64,000 bases of DNA from contig NZ_JAFLND010000002.1 of the NCBI RefSeq assembly GCF_017313105.1, forward strand, positions 434,001 through 498,000, read 5' to 3'. The first letter of the stretch is position 1. Every line of letters begins with the position of its first letter. The translations under genes were made by a program, and so were the position numbers. The notes beneath the pieces were generated by a model. It saw only the letters and a program-made list of their open reading frames with translations, made no database searches and was not told the origin of the DNA. Positions 9,424-15,878 of this stretch are shown here, in pieces. This DNA comes from [Muricauda] lutisoli (nom. illeg.) (lineage in GTDB: Bacteria; Bacteroidota; Bacteroidia; Flavobacteriales; Flavobacteriaceae).

Positions 9424-9585
9424 TTTCTGAAATTTATAGGTTAAGAAACAGTTTCTCTTACCCATTTCAGCGCCAAAAAATGTAAGATTGGTGTTAAGCT
9501 ATGTAAAAATTATCTTTCAATGCCCTAGAAATCCATGGATGCTTCTTTTGGGTTGACGGATGGTAGTTATGAATTGAAGTTTTTA
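9424..9585 (-). repeat. Leader repeat, copy 1
   Basis: The first of three diverged copies of a ~165-bp leader lying directly upstream of start codons in this block (others at 10467-10640 and 12454-12616). Read on the minus strand, the shared order is a direct-repeat pair, an A+T-rich stretch with TTTTACATAGCTT and TTACATTTT, then GGCGCTGAAATGGGTAAG, TTCTTAACCTAT and the ATG. TACATTTT may serve as the -7 box. This gene-free stretch runs from 9424 to 9743. In 9586-9743 I see nothing beyond A+T-rich sequence. Confidence 0.75.
9553..9579 (-). promoter_or_regulatory. Direct-repeat pair, 21-bp period, upstream of GLPGLI copy 1
   Basis: On the plus strand TTGACGG begins at 9553 and a weaker TTGAAG begins at 9574, exactly 21 bases (two helical turns) apart. 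The pair corresponds to the perfect pair at 12585-12616. A role as a tandem-dimer regulator site is inference. Confidence 0.4.
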
Positions 9586-9743
9586 AATTTTAGGAAAGTA
9601 AAAAAGCTATAAAATGAAATCTGATTTTTACTATTTATGGATTGAAACACGATTTGTTCTGGACCACTTATTGATGGAGCTAAAACAAAGAATATAAATC
9701 AATAAAAAATATCGGCTCAATGCAATTGACTATTTCATGTAAA

Positions 9744-10466
9744 TTACCTTCCTCCAAATCGTTCCTTGGCTATTTTGGCCCCTATGGCATCAAATTCTGC
9801 TTGTGTTATGGGTTTTTTTCCTTTAGGTGGAGCTATAAGGTTTCGTTGCTTTTCATCCAACTTGCCCAAGCTTATTTTATCTGCATAAAACACCCTATCC
9901 TTTTCCTGTAGTTCCAAAATCAGACCAGGAAGACCTGAATAATTTTTGGGGCCAAAAGGCAAATTTATTTCGGGAGTGTACCAGGCAACAACGGGGAATT
10001 CAAATCTTCCTTTGCTATTATTTACAACGTAAGTCGTAGTAGCTTTATAGCATCTGTATTTAGCTATATATTTACTTTCCTTTGTAAGCAACCAACCCTC
10101 CTTTACTATAGGGTGTTCAATAATAAACTGCTCCCCATAAGCCGGTTTATCCTCCAAAACAACACTTTTTTGAAAACTAGTATAATACTTTCCATCCGTT
10201 TCAATAATAGACAAAGCGATATCTAAACTACTATCTGCTTCACTTTTCAAAGTTTGTTCCTTGTAAAAAATGGAATTGTCCCCATTTCCCAAAAGAATAA
10301 ATTCTATAGATTTCACCCTCTCTCTTGAAGTTTTATAAATATCCTCCAATACTTCGGGAACTTCCCACTCCAAAAGTTTTACCTTATAAATCAATTCTAC
10401 TGAATTTTGTTGGGCTATTATCCCTATGGTCCAATTCAGGAATAAAAAAAATAATACTTTTTTCAT
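9744..10466 (-). CDS. GLPGLI family protein (copy 2)
   Basis: A secreted protein of 240 residues with signal peptide MKKVLFFLFLNWTIGIIAQ. The family core is complete: CYKATTTYVVNNSKGRFEFP, VAWYTPEINLPFGPKNYSG, then GLPGLILELQEKDRVFYADK, so the name motif is canonical. The ATG at 10466 is used; an in-frame TTG two codons earlier is less likely. It has its own copy of the leader repeat upstream (10467-10640), so it can be transcribed separately from the genes on either side. About 320 bp of non-coding DNA separates it from GLPGLI copy 1. Function unknown; probably periplasmic or outer-membrane associated. Confidence 0.88.
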   Translation of the reverse strand: MKKVLFFLFLNWTIGIIAQQNSVELIYKVKLLEWEVPEVLEDIYKTSRERVKSIEFILLGNGDNSIFYKEQTLKSEADSSLDIALSIIETDGKYYTSFQKSVVLEDKPAYGEQFIIEHPIVKEGWLLTKESKYIAKYRCYKATTTYVVNNSKGRFEFPVVAWYTPEINLPFGPKNYSGLPGLILELQEKDRVFYADKISLGKLDEKQRNLIAPPKGKKPITQAEFDAIGAKIAKERFGGR

Positions 10467-10640
10467 TTTCAAAATATTTAATAGGTTAAGAAATAGATTC
10501 TCCTGCCCCTATTCAGCGCCAAAAATTGTAAGATTGATATGAAGCTATGTAAAACTTATCTTTCAATTCCCTAGAAATTCACGGATGCTTCTTTTAGATT
10601 GATAGATGATGGCATTGAGTTTACGAATTGACAAGTTTTG
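10467..10640 (-). repeat. Leader repeat, copy 2
   Basis: The second copy of the leader described at 9424-9585. The GGCGCTGAA, CTTACAATTTTTGG and TTTTACATAGCTTC blocks are conserved. The distal part is the most diverged of the three: TTGATAG at 10599 and TTGACAAG at 10628 are 29 bases apart instead of 21, so the putative regulator site may have decayed or changed spacing. The short remainder to 10707 is A+T-rich with no recognisable gene. Confidence 0.7.
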
Positions 10641-10707
10641 AGTTTTTTGAAAGGAAAACGCTTTAAAATACTATCGTTTTTTACTTTTCCCTGAGTTCTC
10701 TGAACTT

Positions 10708-11445
10708 CTACCACCCTTCATCCAACCGCGCTTTAACCTTATCCCCTTCCTTTTTATATTCTTCCTCGGTCATGGTGTCAATATCATTTGGCCAATCTAT
10801 TTTTATATCTTTTTTGGGGTTTAGTCTAATCTCGCTAGTGGTGTAGGTAGCTATGGGCAATTTTAGTTCCAATATAAGGCCGGGTAGGTTACCTACGTAA
10901 TCTATTGGACCAAAAGAAACCGGGATTTCCGGTGCATACCATGCTTTTGTATTCTCGTTCAATCCTGTTACCGATTTATCTAAAATGGCTTTGTAACAAA
11001 CGAACTTTCCAATTTGTTTCTGTTCCTTGGTCAATGTCCAATCTTGTTTTGTTATTTCTGACTTTACATTATACTTCCTACCTTCATAAAAAGTCTGTAA
11101 AAGTTGGGTCCCATCTTTTATATCAGTATAATAAGTTCCATCAGAGGTGAGCATTTTCACCAAATCATCCAATTCTTCATAATCCGAAATACTGAGTCCT
11201 TTTTGATGTTGAAAAATGCTTTGCTCGTGGTTGAAGAGAAGCTCCAACTGAATGTTATTGGCCGCATCGGCGGTCATTCTAAACATCCTCCCCAATTCGG
11301 GCGATATTTTCCCATCATTTATCCCATCTTCATAAAAATCTTCCATGTTTATATTGTAGAGGATTTTTCCGCTTGTAATTTGGGCAAACAAAGCTTGGAT
11401 GCTCATTATCATAAAACCAATGTATATAGCAATTTGGTTTTTCAT
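10708..11445 (-). CDS. GLPGLI family protein (copy 3, GNLPGLI variant)
   Basis: A 245-residue exported protein with signal peptide MKNQIAIYIGFMIMSIQALF-AQ. The core reads GKFVCYKAILDKSVTG, KAWYAPEIPVSFGPIDYVG, then NLPGLILELKLPIATYTTS. The name motif carries an extra asparagine (G-N-LPGLI), not seen in the other three copies. It lies 7 bp behind copy 4 with no promoter-sized gap, so copies 4 and 3 form a two-gene operon. Its C-terminus is strongly charged (EEYKKEGDKVKARLDEGW). Function unknown. Confidence 0.87.
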   Translation of the reverse strand: MKNQIAIYIGFMIMSIQALFAQITSGKILYNINMEDFYEDGINDGKISPELGRMFRMTADAANNIQLELLFNHEQSIFQHQKGLSISDYEELDDLVKMLTSDGTYYTDIKDGTQLLQTFYEGRKYNVKSEITKQDWTLTKEQKQIGKFVCYKAILDKSVTGLNENTKAWYAPEIPVSFGPIDYVGNLPGLILELKLPIATYTTSEIRLNPKKDIKIDWPNDIDTMTEEEYKKEGDKVKARLDEGW

Positions 11446-11452
11446 GAACTTA

Positions 11453-12190
11453 TTAATTAGGGATTGGCCTCATTTTCTGAAGGAGTTCCAAGTATTCCTT
11501 TTCACTCATTTCTTCTCCTTTCTCCATCTTCAATTTTTTTTGATTTTTGAGTTCTGCACCGATTTCAATCTTATCGGCATAAAAGAAAAGTTTTCCATTC
11601 ATGGAACCCTCTAAAACCAAACCTGGTAGCCCGTCAATTCCCTTCGGGCCAAAGGGCACATTTATTTCTGGAGTAAACCAAGCTATAGGGGAAAAGGTTA
11701 ACATTTTTTTTCGTCCAGGATCATATTGTTCTTTGTAACCAACAGCTTTATAGCAGGTATAACCCTTTATTTTTTTTGTTTCTTTAGTTATTTCCCAATG
11801 AAGTTCATTGGGGTCATAGAGCACATTTATTTTTTTTCCAAAATCTTGAACGTATTTTATTTTTTTTTCTTTGCTCCTGTAGTAAATTGAGTTTCCCCCT
11901 CCATGATTAACTGCCAATCTATACATTATGTCACTATCTCCAACTTCGAGCTTTTTATCGTATTGATAAACACCTAATTTATCATTTGACACCAATTCAA
12001 ACTCCAATTCCGAATAGGCTTCGTAGAGTTCTTTAATCATAGCCCTGTGTTTAGTCGGTTTTGAATTGTCGTCGGACTCGATTCTTATCTTGTAAATAAC
12101 TTTTAACTTTTCTTCTAAAGATTGTGCAAATGCTTCGACACAATTGCCGATGATTGTAAAACAAAGAATTATTAAATACTTTTTTTTCAT
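11453..12190 (-). CDS. GLPGLI family protein (copy 4, GLPGLV variant)
   Basis: A 245-residue exported protein with signal peptide MKKKYLIILCFTIIGNCVEA-FAQ. The core is GYTCYKAVGYKEQYDPGRKK, IAWFTPEINVPFGPKGID, then GLPGLVLEGSMNGKLFFYAD. It has no leader repeat of its own. Only a hairpin terminator (12203-12226) separates it from the small peptide gene upstream, so its transcription probably depends on readthrough of that terminator from the leader at 12454-12616. It is the first gene of the copy 4-copy 3 pair. Function unknown. Confidence 0.87.
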   Translation of the reverse strand: MKKKYLIILCFTIIGNCVEAFAQSLEEKLKVIYKIRIESDDNSKPTKHRAMIKELYEAYSELEFELVSNDKLGVYQYDKKLEVGDSDIMYRLAVNHGGGNSIYYRSKEKKIKYVQDFGKKINVLYDPNELHWEITKETKKIKGYTCYKAVGYKEQYDPGRKKMLTFSPIAWFTPEINVPFGPKGIDGLPGLVLEGSMNGKLFFYADKIEIGAELKNQKKLKMEKGEEMSEKEYLELLQKMRPIPN

Positions 12191-12202
12191 TTAAAATTTT
12201 TT

Positions 12203-12226
12203 AAAAGGGTGGTAAACCACCCTTTT
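12203..12226 (-). terminator. Perfect 10-bp hairpin, terminator or attenuator
   Basis: AAAAGGGTGG (12203-12212) and CCACCCTTTT (12217-12226) form a perfect stem with a TAAA loop on the plus strand. It sits 20 bases beyond the stop of the small peptide gene and just before the start of GLPGLI copy 4. It should end most peptide-gene transcripts and let only part of the polymerase through to the GLPGLI pair. Confidence 0.75.
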
Positions 12227-12246
12227 TTAGATATAGATATTATGTA

Positions 12247-12453
12247 CTACATATAATTGGCACAATAGTTTACCAAACTATTGTAGTCCGCATTGTAATC
12301 ATCAGCAGACATACATTTAGTTTCACTTTCAATAACTTCAAGTACTCCAGCTGCCCACTCTCCACATGTAAGCAGTTCCTTCTCTTCATAAGAATTGTTT
12401 GCTGATAGTACAAAAGAGAACAGAAGCAATAATCCAAAAATCACTCTTTTCAT
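12247..12453 (-). CDS. Small secreted peptide with three evenly spaced cysteines
   Basis: A 68-residue product with a clear signal peptide (MKRVIFGLLLLFSFVLSA, probable cut after SA) and an acidic mature part of about 50 residues. The mature part contains C30, C47 and C64, each 17 residues apart, plus several Tyr and Asn residues near the end. I recognise no family. It has the best-preserved copy of the leader repeat upstream and a strong hairpin downstream, so it looks like a separately expressed gene and not a chance frame. Possibilities are a surface peptide handled by the GLPGLI/receptor genes or a degenerate paralogue fragment. Neither is shown by the sequence. Confidence 0.6.
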   Translation of the reverse strand: MKRVIFGLLLLFSFVLSANNSYEEKELLTCGEWAAGVLEVIESETKCMSADDYNADYNSLVNYCANYM

Positions 12454-12616
12454 TTTCTAAAAATTTAATAGGTTAAGAATATGTTTCCCTTACCCATTTC
12501 AGCGCCGAAAATGTAAGATTGGTGTCAAGCTATGTAAAACTTATCTTTCAAAATTCCCAAAATCCACAGATGCCCCTTTTTGGGTTGACGGATAGCTGTT
12601 ATGAATTGACGGATAG
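12454..12616 (-). repeat. Leader repeat, copy 3
   Basis: The third leader copy, upstream of the small peptide gene. It resembles copy 1 closely, with CTTACATTTTCGGCGCTG, AAATGGGTAAG and TTCTTAACCTATTAAATTT before the ATG, and it ends in the perfect direct-repeat pair. With the gpsA remnant it fills the gene-free stretch 12454-12760; about 30 unremarkable bases lie between the two. Confidence 0.75.
12585..12616 (-). promoter_or_regulatory. Perfect 11-bp direct repeats with 21-bp period (LytTR-like site)
   Basis: TTGACGGATAG occurs at 12585-12595 and again at 12606-12616 (CTATCCGTCAA in the direction of transcription). Two identical half-sites on the same face of the helix, two turns apart, is the geometry known for LytTR-type response regulators such as AgrA. 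Which regulator binds here is not shown, and no LytTR gene lies in the window. Confidence 0.5.
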
Positions 12617-12647
12617 AGCAATGCTTTGTTAAGGGTCCACTTTGCTG

Positions 12648-12761
12648 ATGGACAAACTGCAAAAGAAGTCTAGAACGCCCATTATCAAGGCAGTGTGCCA
12701 GATACTTTACAAGAACAAAAACCCGAAAAAGGTGTTTGAGAAGCTGACGGAGAAGTTGGAT
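12648..12761 (+). pseudogene. Displaced 3' end of gpsA
   Basis: These ~114 bp match the last part of gpsA (5921-6034) in the same orientation with about eight mismatches and no gap, from ATGGACAAACTGC to GAGAAGTTGGATT. There is no 5' part and no plausible start, so it is a remnant, not a gene. It runs straight into the native glpD 3' end: the glpD stop codon (12761-12763) begins at its last base. This is what remains when DNA carrying a gpsA 3' end recombines into gpsA, giving a complete hybrid gene on one side and a truncated tail on the other. Confidence 0.85.
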
Positions 12762-14428
12762 TACTCCCGCTCCAACGAAAAATCGGAATGCTCTTTAAGT
12801 TGTGCATTCAATTCCTTGGAAAAAGTCTCCATTTCTTGGTCGGAGTAGTTATATGCATTTTGGAATTCCTCAAAGACAGCTTCCTTGTACTTACGAACGC
12901 TGTCGATATCAAAATAAAGTCGACCTGTTCGTCTAATAAAAAAGTCCAATGGATTCAATGCCATTTCGTGGGCAATGGCAAATCGGGACTCGGCCCGGAT
13001 CATCCGTTCTTTGGTCTTTTTACCTTTTATGTTGGCATATAGTTCCAAGATGGTTTCGGCTTGTTTGCCATACGTGGTCACTAAATACCAGGCATCGTAT
13101 TTGGCAAATCCATCAGCCTGGAGTTGTTCCTCTAGTTTGGCGATGTATTTTTTTACGTGTTTGAACTTTTTAAAATCGTTCCCACAAAGTGGAATCTTGT
13201 CCGTGGTGCAATGTTCCGGTTTTGCCTCGTGATCTTCCTCCATTTTTTTGGCGATACGGTTCACAGCTCGTTCGGCCATTTTTCGGTATCCCGTAAGCTT
13301 CCCCCCTGCAATACTCACCAATCCTGTATCGGAAGTGAAAATTTCGTCTTTTCGTGATAATTCGGAGGCAGATTTTCCCTCTTCGTGAATTAACGGTCGC
13401 AATCCGGCCCAAGAAGAAATAATATCGTCCAGCTCCAATTCAATGTCGGGGAACATGTTATTCACTGCCGAAATCAGGTATATGGCATCTGCCAGTTCGG
13501 TGGTCACATGGTCCTTATCGGAATTGTAATTGGTATCTGTAGTGCCTATGTAGGTTACCTTTCCGCGTGGAATGGCAAACATCATCCGCCCGTCGGGAAT
13601 ATCAAAATATACGGATTGCTTCACAGGAAGTTTTTCCTTTGGAAACACCAAATGGACTCCTTTCGTTAAATGCAGTCGCTTCCCTTTTTTGGATTGATTG
13701 ACACTCCGGAGTTCGTCCACCCAAGGGCCTGCGGCATTGATCACATATTTTGATGAAACGCTGTACTCATCTCCAAATACCTCGTCCGTAAACTTTACTC
13801 CCGCAACTTTTTCATTCTCATACATAAAATCGGTGACCTTGGTATAATTGAATATCTCCGCACCAAATTGAAGACTGGTCTTTAGGTTTTCCAAGGTCAA
13901 TCGGGCATCGTCGGTTCTGTATTCGGCATAATACCCGGCTCCGTTCAAAATCTTTTTGGGTAAAAGGGGTTCCAACTTCATGGCCTCTTTTTTCTCCAAC
14001 ATCTGTCGTTTATCATCCCCGGAAACTTGGGCCAAAATATCATAGACCTTCAAACCTATGGACGTCAACCATTTTCCGTAGGAACCACCCTCGATCAATG
14101 GGAGTAACATCTTTTCTGGAAGCACCAAATGTGGGGCGAGTTTATGTACGATGGCCCTTTCGGAACCTACTTCCTTTACCAACCAAAAGTCGAATTGCTT
14201 TAAGTAACGCAGCCCACCATGAATCAATTTGGTGGATTTACTGCTGGTACCCGAGGCAAAATCTCCTTTTTCGAGTAATAGCACCTTCATTCCGCGAGAC
14301 GAAGCATCCAATGCTATACCAGCTCCCGTGATCCCCCCGCCAATTACTACGAGGTCATAGGTAATTTTGGCTGCTTTCTGCAGTTTGTTCTTTCTGTCTA
14401 CGTTGGAAAAAGCAATGTTCTCGCCCAT
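12761..14428 (-). CDS. glpD: Glycerol-3-phosphate dehydrogenase, FAD-dependent
   Basis: GlpD oxidises sn-glycerol-3-phosphate to dihydroxyacetone phosphate at the inner membrane and passes electrons to quinone. The FAD-binding motif VVIGGGITGAGIALDASSRG is near residue 27, followed by GDFASGTSSKSTKLIHGGLR, the substrate-domain signature GAGYYAEYRTDDARL and the C-terminal FAD contact SIAGGKLTGYRKMAERAV. The ATG at 14428 (555 residues) is chosen over an upstream extension to 14554. It begins just 4 bp after the ABM gene stop, and the extension would overlap that gene. It ends inside the gpsA remnant and probably faced gpsA directly before the block arrived. Confidence 0.93.
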   Translation of the reverse strand: MGENIAFSNVDRKNKLQKAAKITYDLVVIGGGITGAGIALDASSRGMKVLLLEKGDFASGTSSKSTKLIHGGLRYLKQFDFWLVKEVGSERAIVHKLAPHLVLPEKMLLPLIEGGSYGKWLTSIGLKVYDILAQVSGDDKRQMLEKKEAMKLEPLLPKKILNGAGYYAEYRTDDARLTLENLKTSLQFGAEIFNYTKVTDFMYENEKVAGVKFTDEVFGDEYSVSSKYVINAAGPWVDELRSVNQSKKGKRLHLTKGVHLVFPKEKLPVKQSVYFDIPDGRMMFAIPRGKVTYIGTTDTNYNSDKDHVTTELADAIYLISAVNNMFPDIELELDDIISSWAGLRPLIHEEGKSASELSRKDEIFTSDTGLVSIAGGKLTGYRKMAERAVNRIAKKMEEDHEAKPEHCTTDKIPLCGNDFKKFKHVKKYIAKLEEQLQADGFAKYDAWYLVTTYGKQAETILELYANIKGKKTKERMIRAESRFAIAHEMALNPLDFFIRRTGRLYFDIDSVRKYKEAVFEEFQNAYNYSDQEMETFSKELNAQLKEHSDFSLERE

Positions 14429-14432
14429 ATTT

Positions 14433-14741
14433 CTATTTATTGAATTCGTATTCACGCTCCACCTTGCAAATCCTGACCTTATACCATGAATACCATGTTT
14501 GTATTCCCTTTTTCTGGGCTTGTTTATGATCCATATTGGCTTTCCAGTCGGCAATGGCTTCCAAACTTTCCCAATAGCTCACTGTAATGCCCACACCGTC
14601 CCTAGCACTTTCAATGTCCAAAAATCCAGGTTGTTTTCGGGCCAAAGTTTCCATTTCTTCAGCCATTTGAGCATAACCTTCATCCCCATCGGTTCTTAGA
14701 CTAGAAAAAATCACTGCGTAGTATGGTTTGGCAAGTTCCAT
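14433..14741 (-). CDS. Antibiotic biosynthesis monooxygenase (ABM) domain protein
   Basis: A 102-residue ferredoxin-like-fold protein of the ABM/dimeric alpha-beta barrel type. Typical features are YYAVIFSSLR, then MAEEMETLARKQPGFLDIES and VSYWESLEAIADWKANMDH, with conserved Trp and His in the last block. Members cleave or oxidise small aromatic substrates, but many standalone ones have no known role. It sits in one transcription unit: the upstream gene stops at the base next to its start codon, and glpD begins 4 bp after its stop. The link to glycerol metabolism is positional only. Confidence 0.8.
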   Translation of the reverse strand: MELAKPYYAVIFSSLRTDGDEGYAQMAEEMETLARKQPGFLDIESARDGVGITVSYWESLEAIADWKANMDHKQAQKKGIQTWYSWYKVRICKVEREYEFNK

Positions 14742-15098
14742 TTAAGTGATGTATTCTTTTTCCAAGAAATAATTGACCAGCGCTTCCTTCATTAAAACGG
14801 ATTGCTCACCGGCCTTTAACGGTGGTAACTGTTCCTTCATGGTATAATGTGGCCATCCGTCGTCATCAAAAAAATCAAAATCATAGTACCCATAAGGCTC
14901 CAAAAGCCTGCAAATGGCAATATGCATCAGGTTGACCTTCTCATCCTTTTTAAACTTTCGATGAAAATTACCCAGTTCTTGAACCCCTACCAAATAGACA
15001 ATCCCGTCCAATTCCAGTGGGTCACCATCAGAAAATTGTGCGGAGAGTTTCTCCACCAAAAAATTCCATCGTTCCTTTAATTGATCGTCTCTTGACAT
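14742..15098 (-). CDS. Conserved hypothetical protein
   Basis: A 118-residue soluble protein starting MSRDDQLKERWNFLVEKLSA. The frame extends to a TTG at 15119, but the ATG at 15098 fits the leader better and keeps the divergent promoter region free. Recognisable blocks are DGIVYLVGVQELG, MHIAICRLLEPYGYYDFDFF and DDDGWPHYTMKEQLPPL. I believe similar proteins are common in Flavobacteriaceae, but I know no function. It is the first gene of the unit that ends with glpD and has no signal peptide or membrane segment. Confidence 0.7.
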   Translation of the reverse strand: MSRDDQLKERWNFLVEKLSAQFSDGDPLELDGIVYLVGVQELGNFHRKFKKDEKVNLMHIAICRLLEPYGYYDFDFFDDDGWPHYTMKEQLPPLKAGEQSVLMKEALVNYFLEKEYIT

Positions 15099-15112
15099 AT
15101 GAATTGTTAAGT

Positions 15113-15145
15113 GTACCAAAGGTACAAATCAATATTCTATATTTG
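15113..15145. promoter_or_regulatory. Divergent promoter region with small palindrome
   Basis: Minus-strand TACCTTTG (15117-15124) and plus-strand TATATTTG (15138-15145) both match TAnnTTTG perfectly and point outward to the two divergent genes. The minus box is embedded in a palindrome GTACC-AAA-GGTAC (15113-15125). Neither side has a well-placed TTG at -33. Confidence 0.4.
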
Positions 15146-15158
15146 TTAAAACCCTTGT

Positions 15159-15689
15159 ATGAGCTTTTTGGACATTATCATCGGTATTCTTTTGGTCTGG
15201 GGCCTTTTTAAAGGCTTAAAAAACGGTCTGTTTGTTGAGTTGGCTTCATTGATTGCCTTGATCGCGGGAATATATGGTGCTATCCATTTTTCATACATCA
15301 CCGGCGATTACCTTGCCGAGCAGTTCGATTGGAGCGATCAACACCTAAAAATTGCTGCATTCCTGATTACCTTCTTTGCCATCATCATAGTAGTAAACTT
15401 GGCCGGAAAGTTTCTGACCAAGATTGCCGATTTTGCCATGCTCGGGCTTTTGAACAAAATTGCCGGGGGCATTTTTGGAGTGCTAAAAGTTGCCGTAATC
15501 CTGGGTGCGTTCCTCATTTTCTTTGAAAAGCTTTCATCTCCCTTAGGACTCATCAACGAGGAAACCAAAAAAGAATCTGTTTTCTACGAACCTATCAAAG
15601 AAATTGGTGCATTGGTTTTCTCTTTTGTTTTTGATGAGGAGAAAAACAACCCTTCAGACCCAATGGAGAGCTCAGAAGAAATTATATAA
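15159..15689 (+). CDS. CvpA family membrane protein
   Basis: A 176-residue inner-membrane protein with about four transmembrane helices (IIIGILLVWGLFKGLKNG, LASLIALIAGIYGAIHF, IAAFLITFFAIIIVVNLAG, GGIFGVLKVAVILGAFLIFF) and an acidic cytosolic tail. The opening DIIIGILLVWGLFKGLKNGL and the glycine pattern are those of CvpA, named for colicin V production in E. coli and linked to envelope stress resistance. It has its own promoter and divides this locus from the glpD unit. The molecular function is not settled for the family. Confidence 0.88.
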   Translation: MSFLDIIIGILLVWGLFKGLKNGLFVELASLIALIAGIYGAIHFSYITGDYLAEQFDWSDQHLKIAAFLITFFAIIIVVNLAGKFLTKIADFAMLGLLNKIAGGIFGVLKVAVILGAFLIFFEKLSSPLGLINEETKKESVFYEPIKEIGALVFSFVFDEEKNNPSDPMESSEEII

Positions 15690-15878
15690 ACGGGGCATTT
15701 TTATCGATAAGTGGCATTGGGCATTTCCTAAAAAATGTCGTTCATCTCAGCATACTGTATTTCAACGTAATAATAGACCCTAACATGGAGATTTTATCCG
15801 AATGGAAAAAGTGTCCATTATTTTAGCAAGTGAGAACACTAGGGAACTTAGAACACTCCCGAAAAAACACCCCGAAAA

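Noticed and set aside
9424..12616. Leader repeats considered as a CRISPR array or an insertion sequence
   Set aside because: Only three long, diverged copies, kilobases apart, each ending at a start codon. There are no spacers, terminal inverted repeats or transposase.
12642..12848. Open frame of 68 codons containing gpsA-like residues
   Set aside because: It has no plausible start, begins inside the gpsA domain and runs antisense through glpD. It is annotated as a gpsA remnant and not as a gene.
14429..14554. N-terminal extension of glpD by 42 codons
   Set aside because: It would overlap the ABM gene by more than 100 bp and adds no conserved sequence; the ATG at 14428 sits right after the ABM stop.
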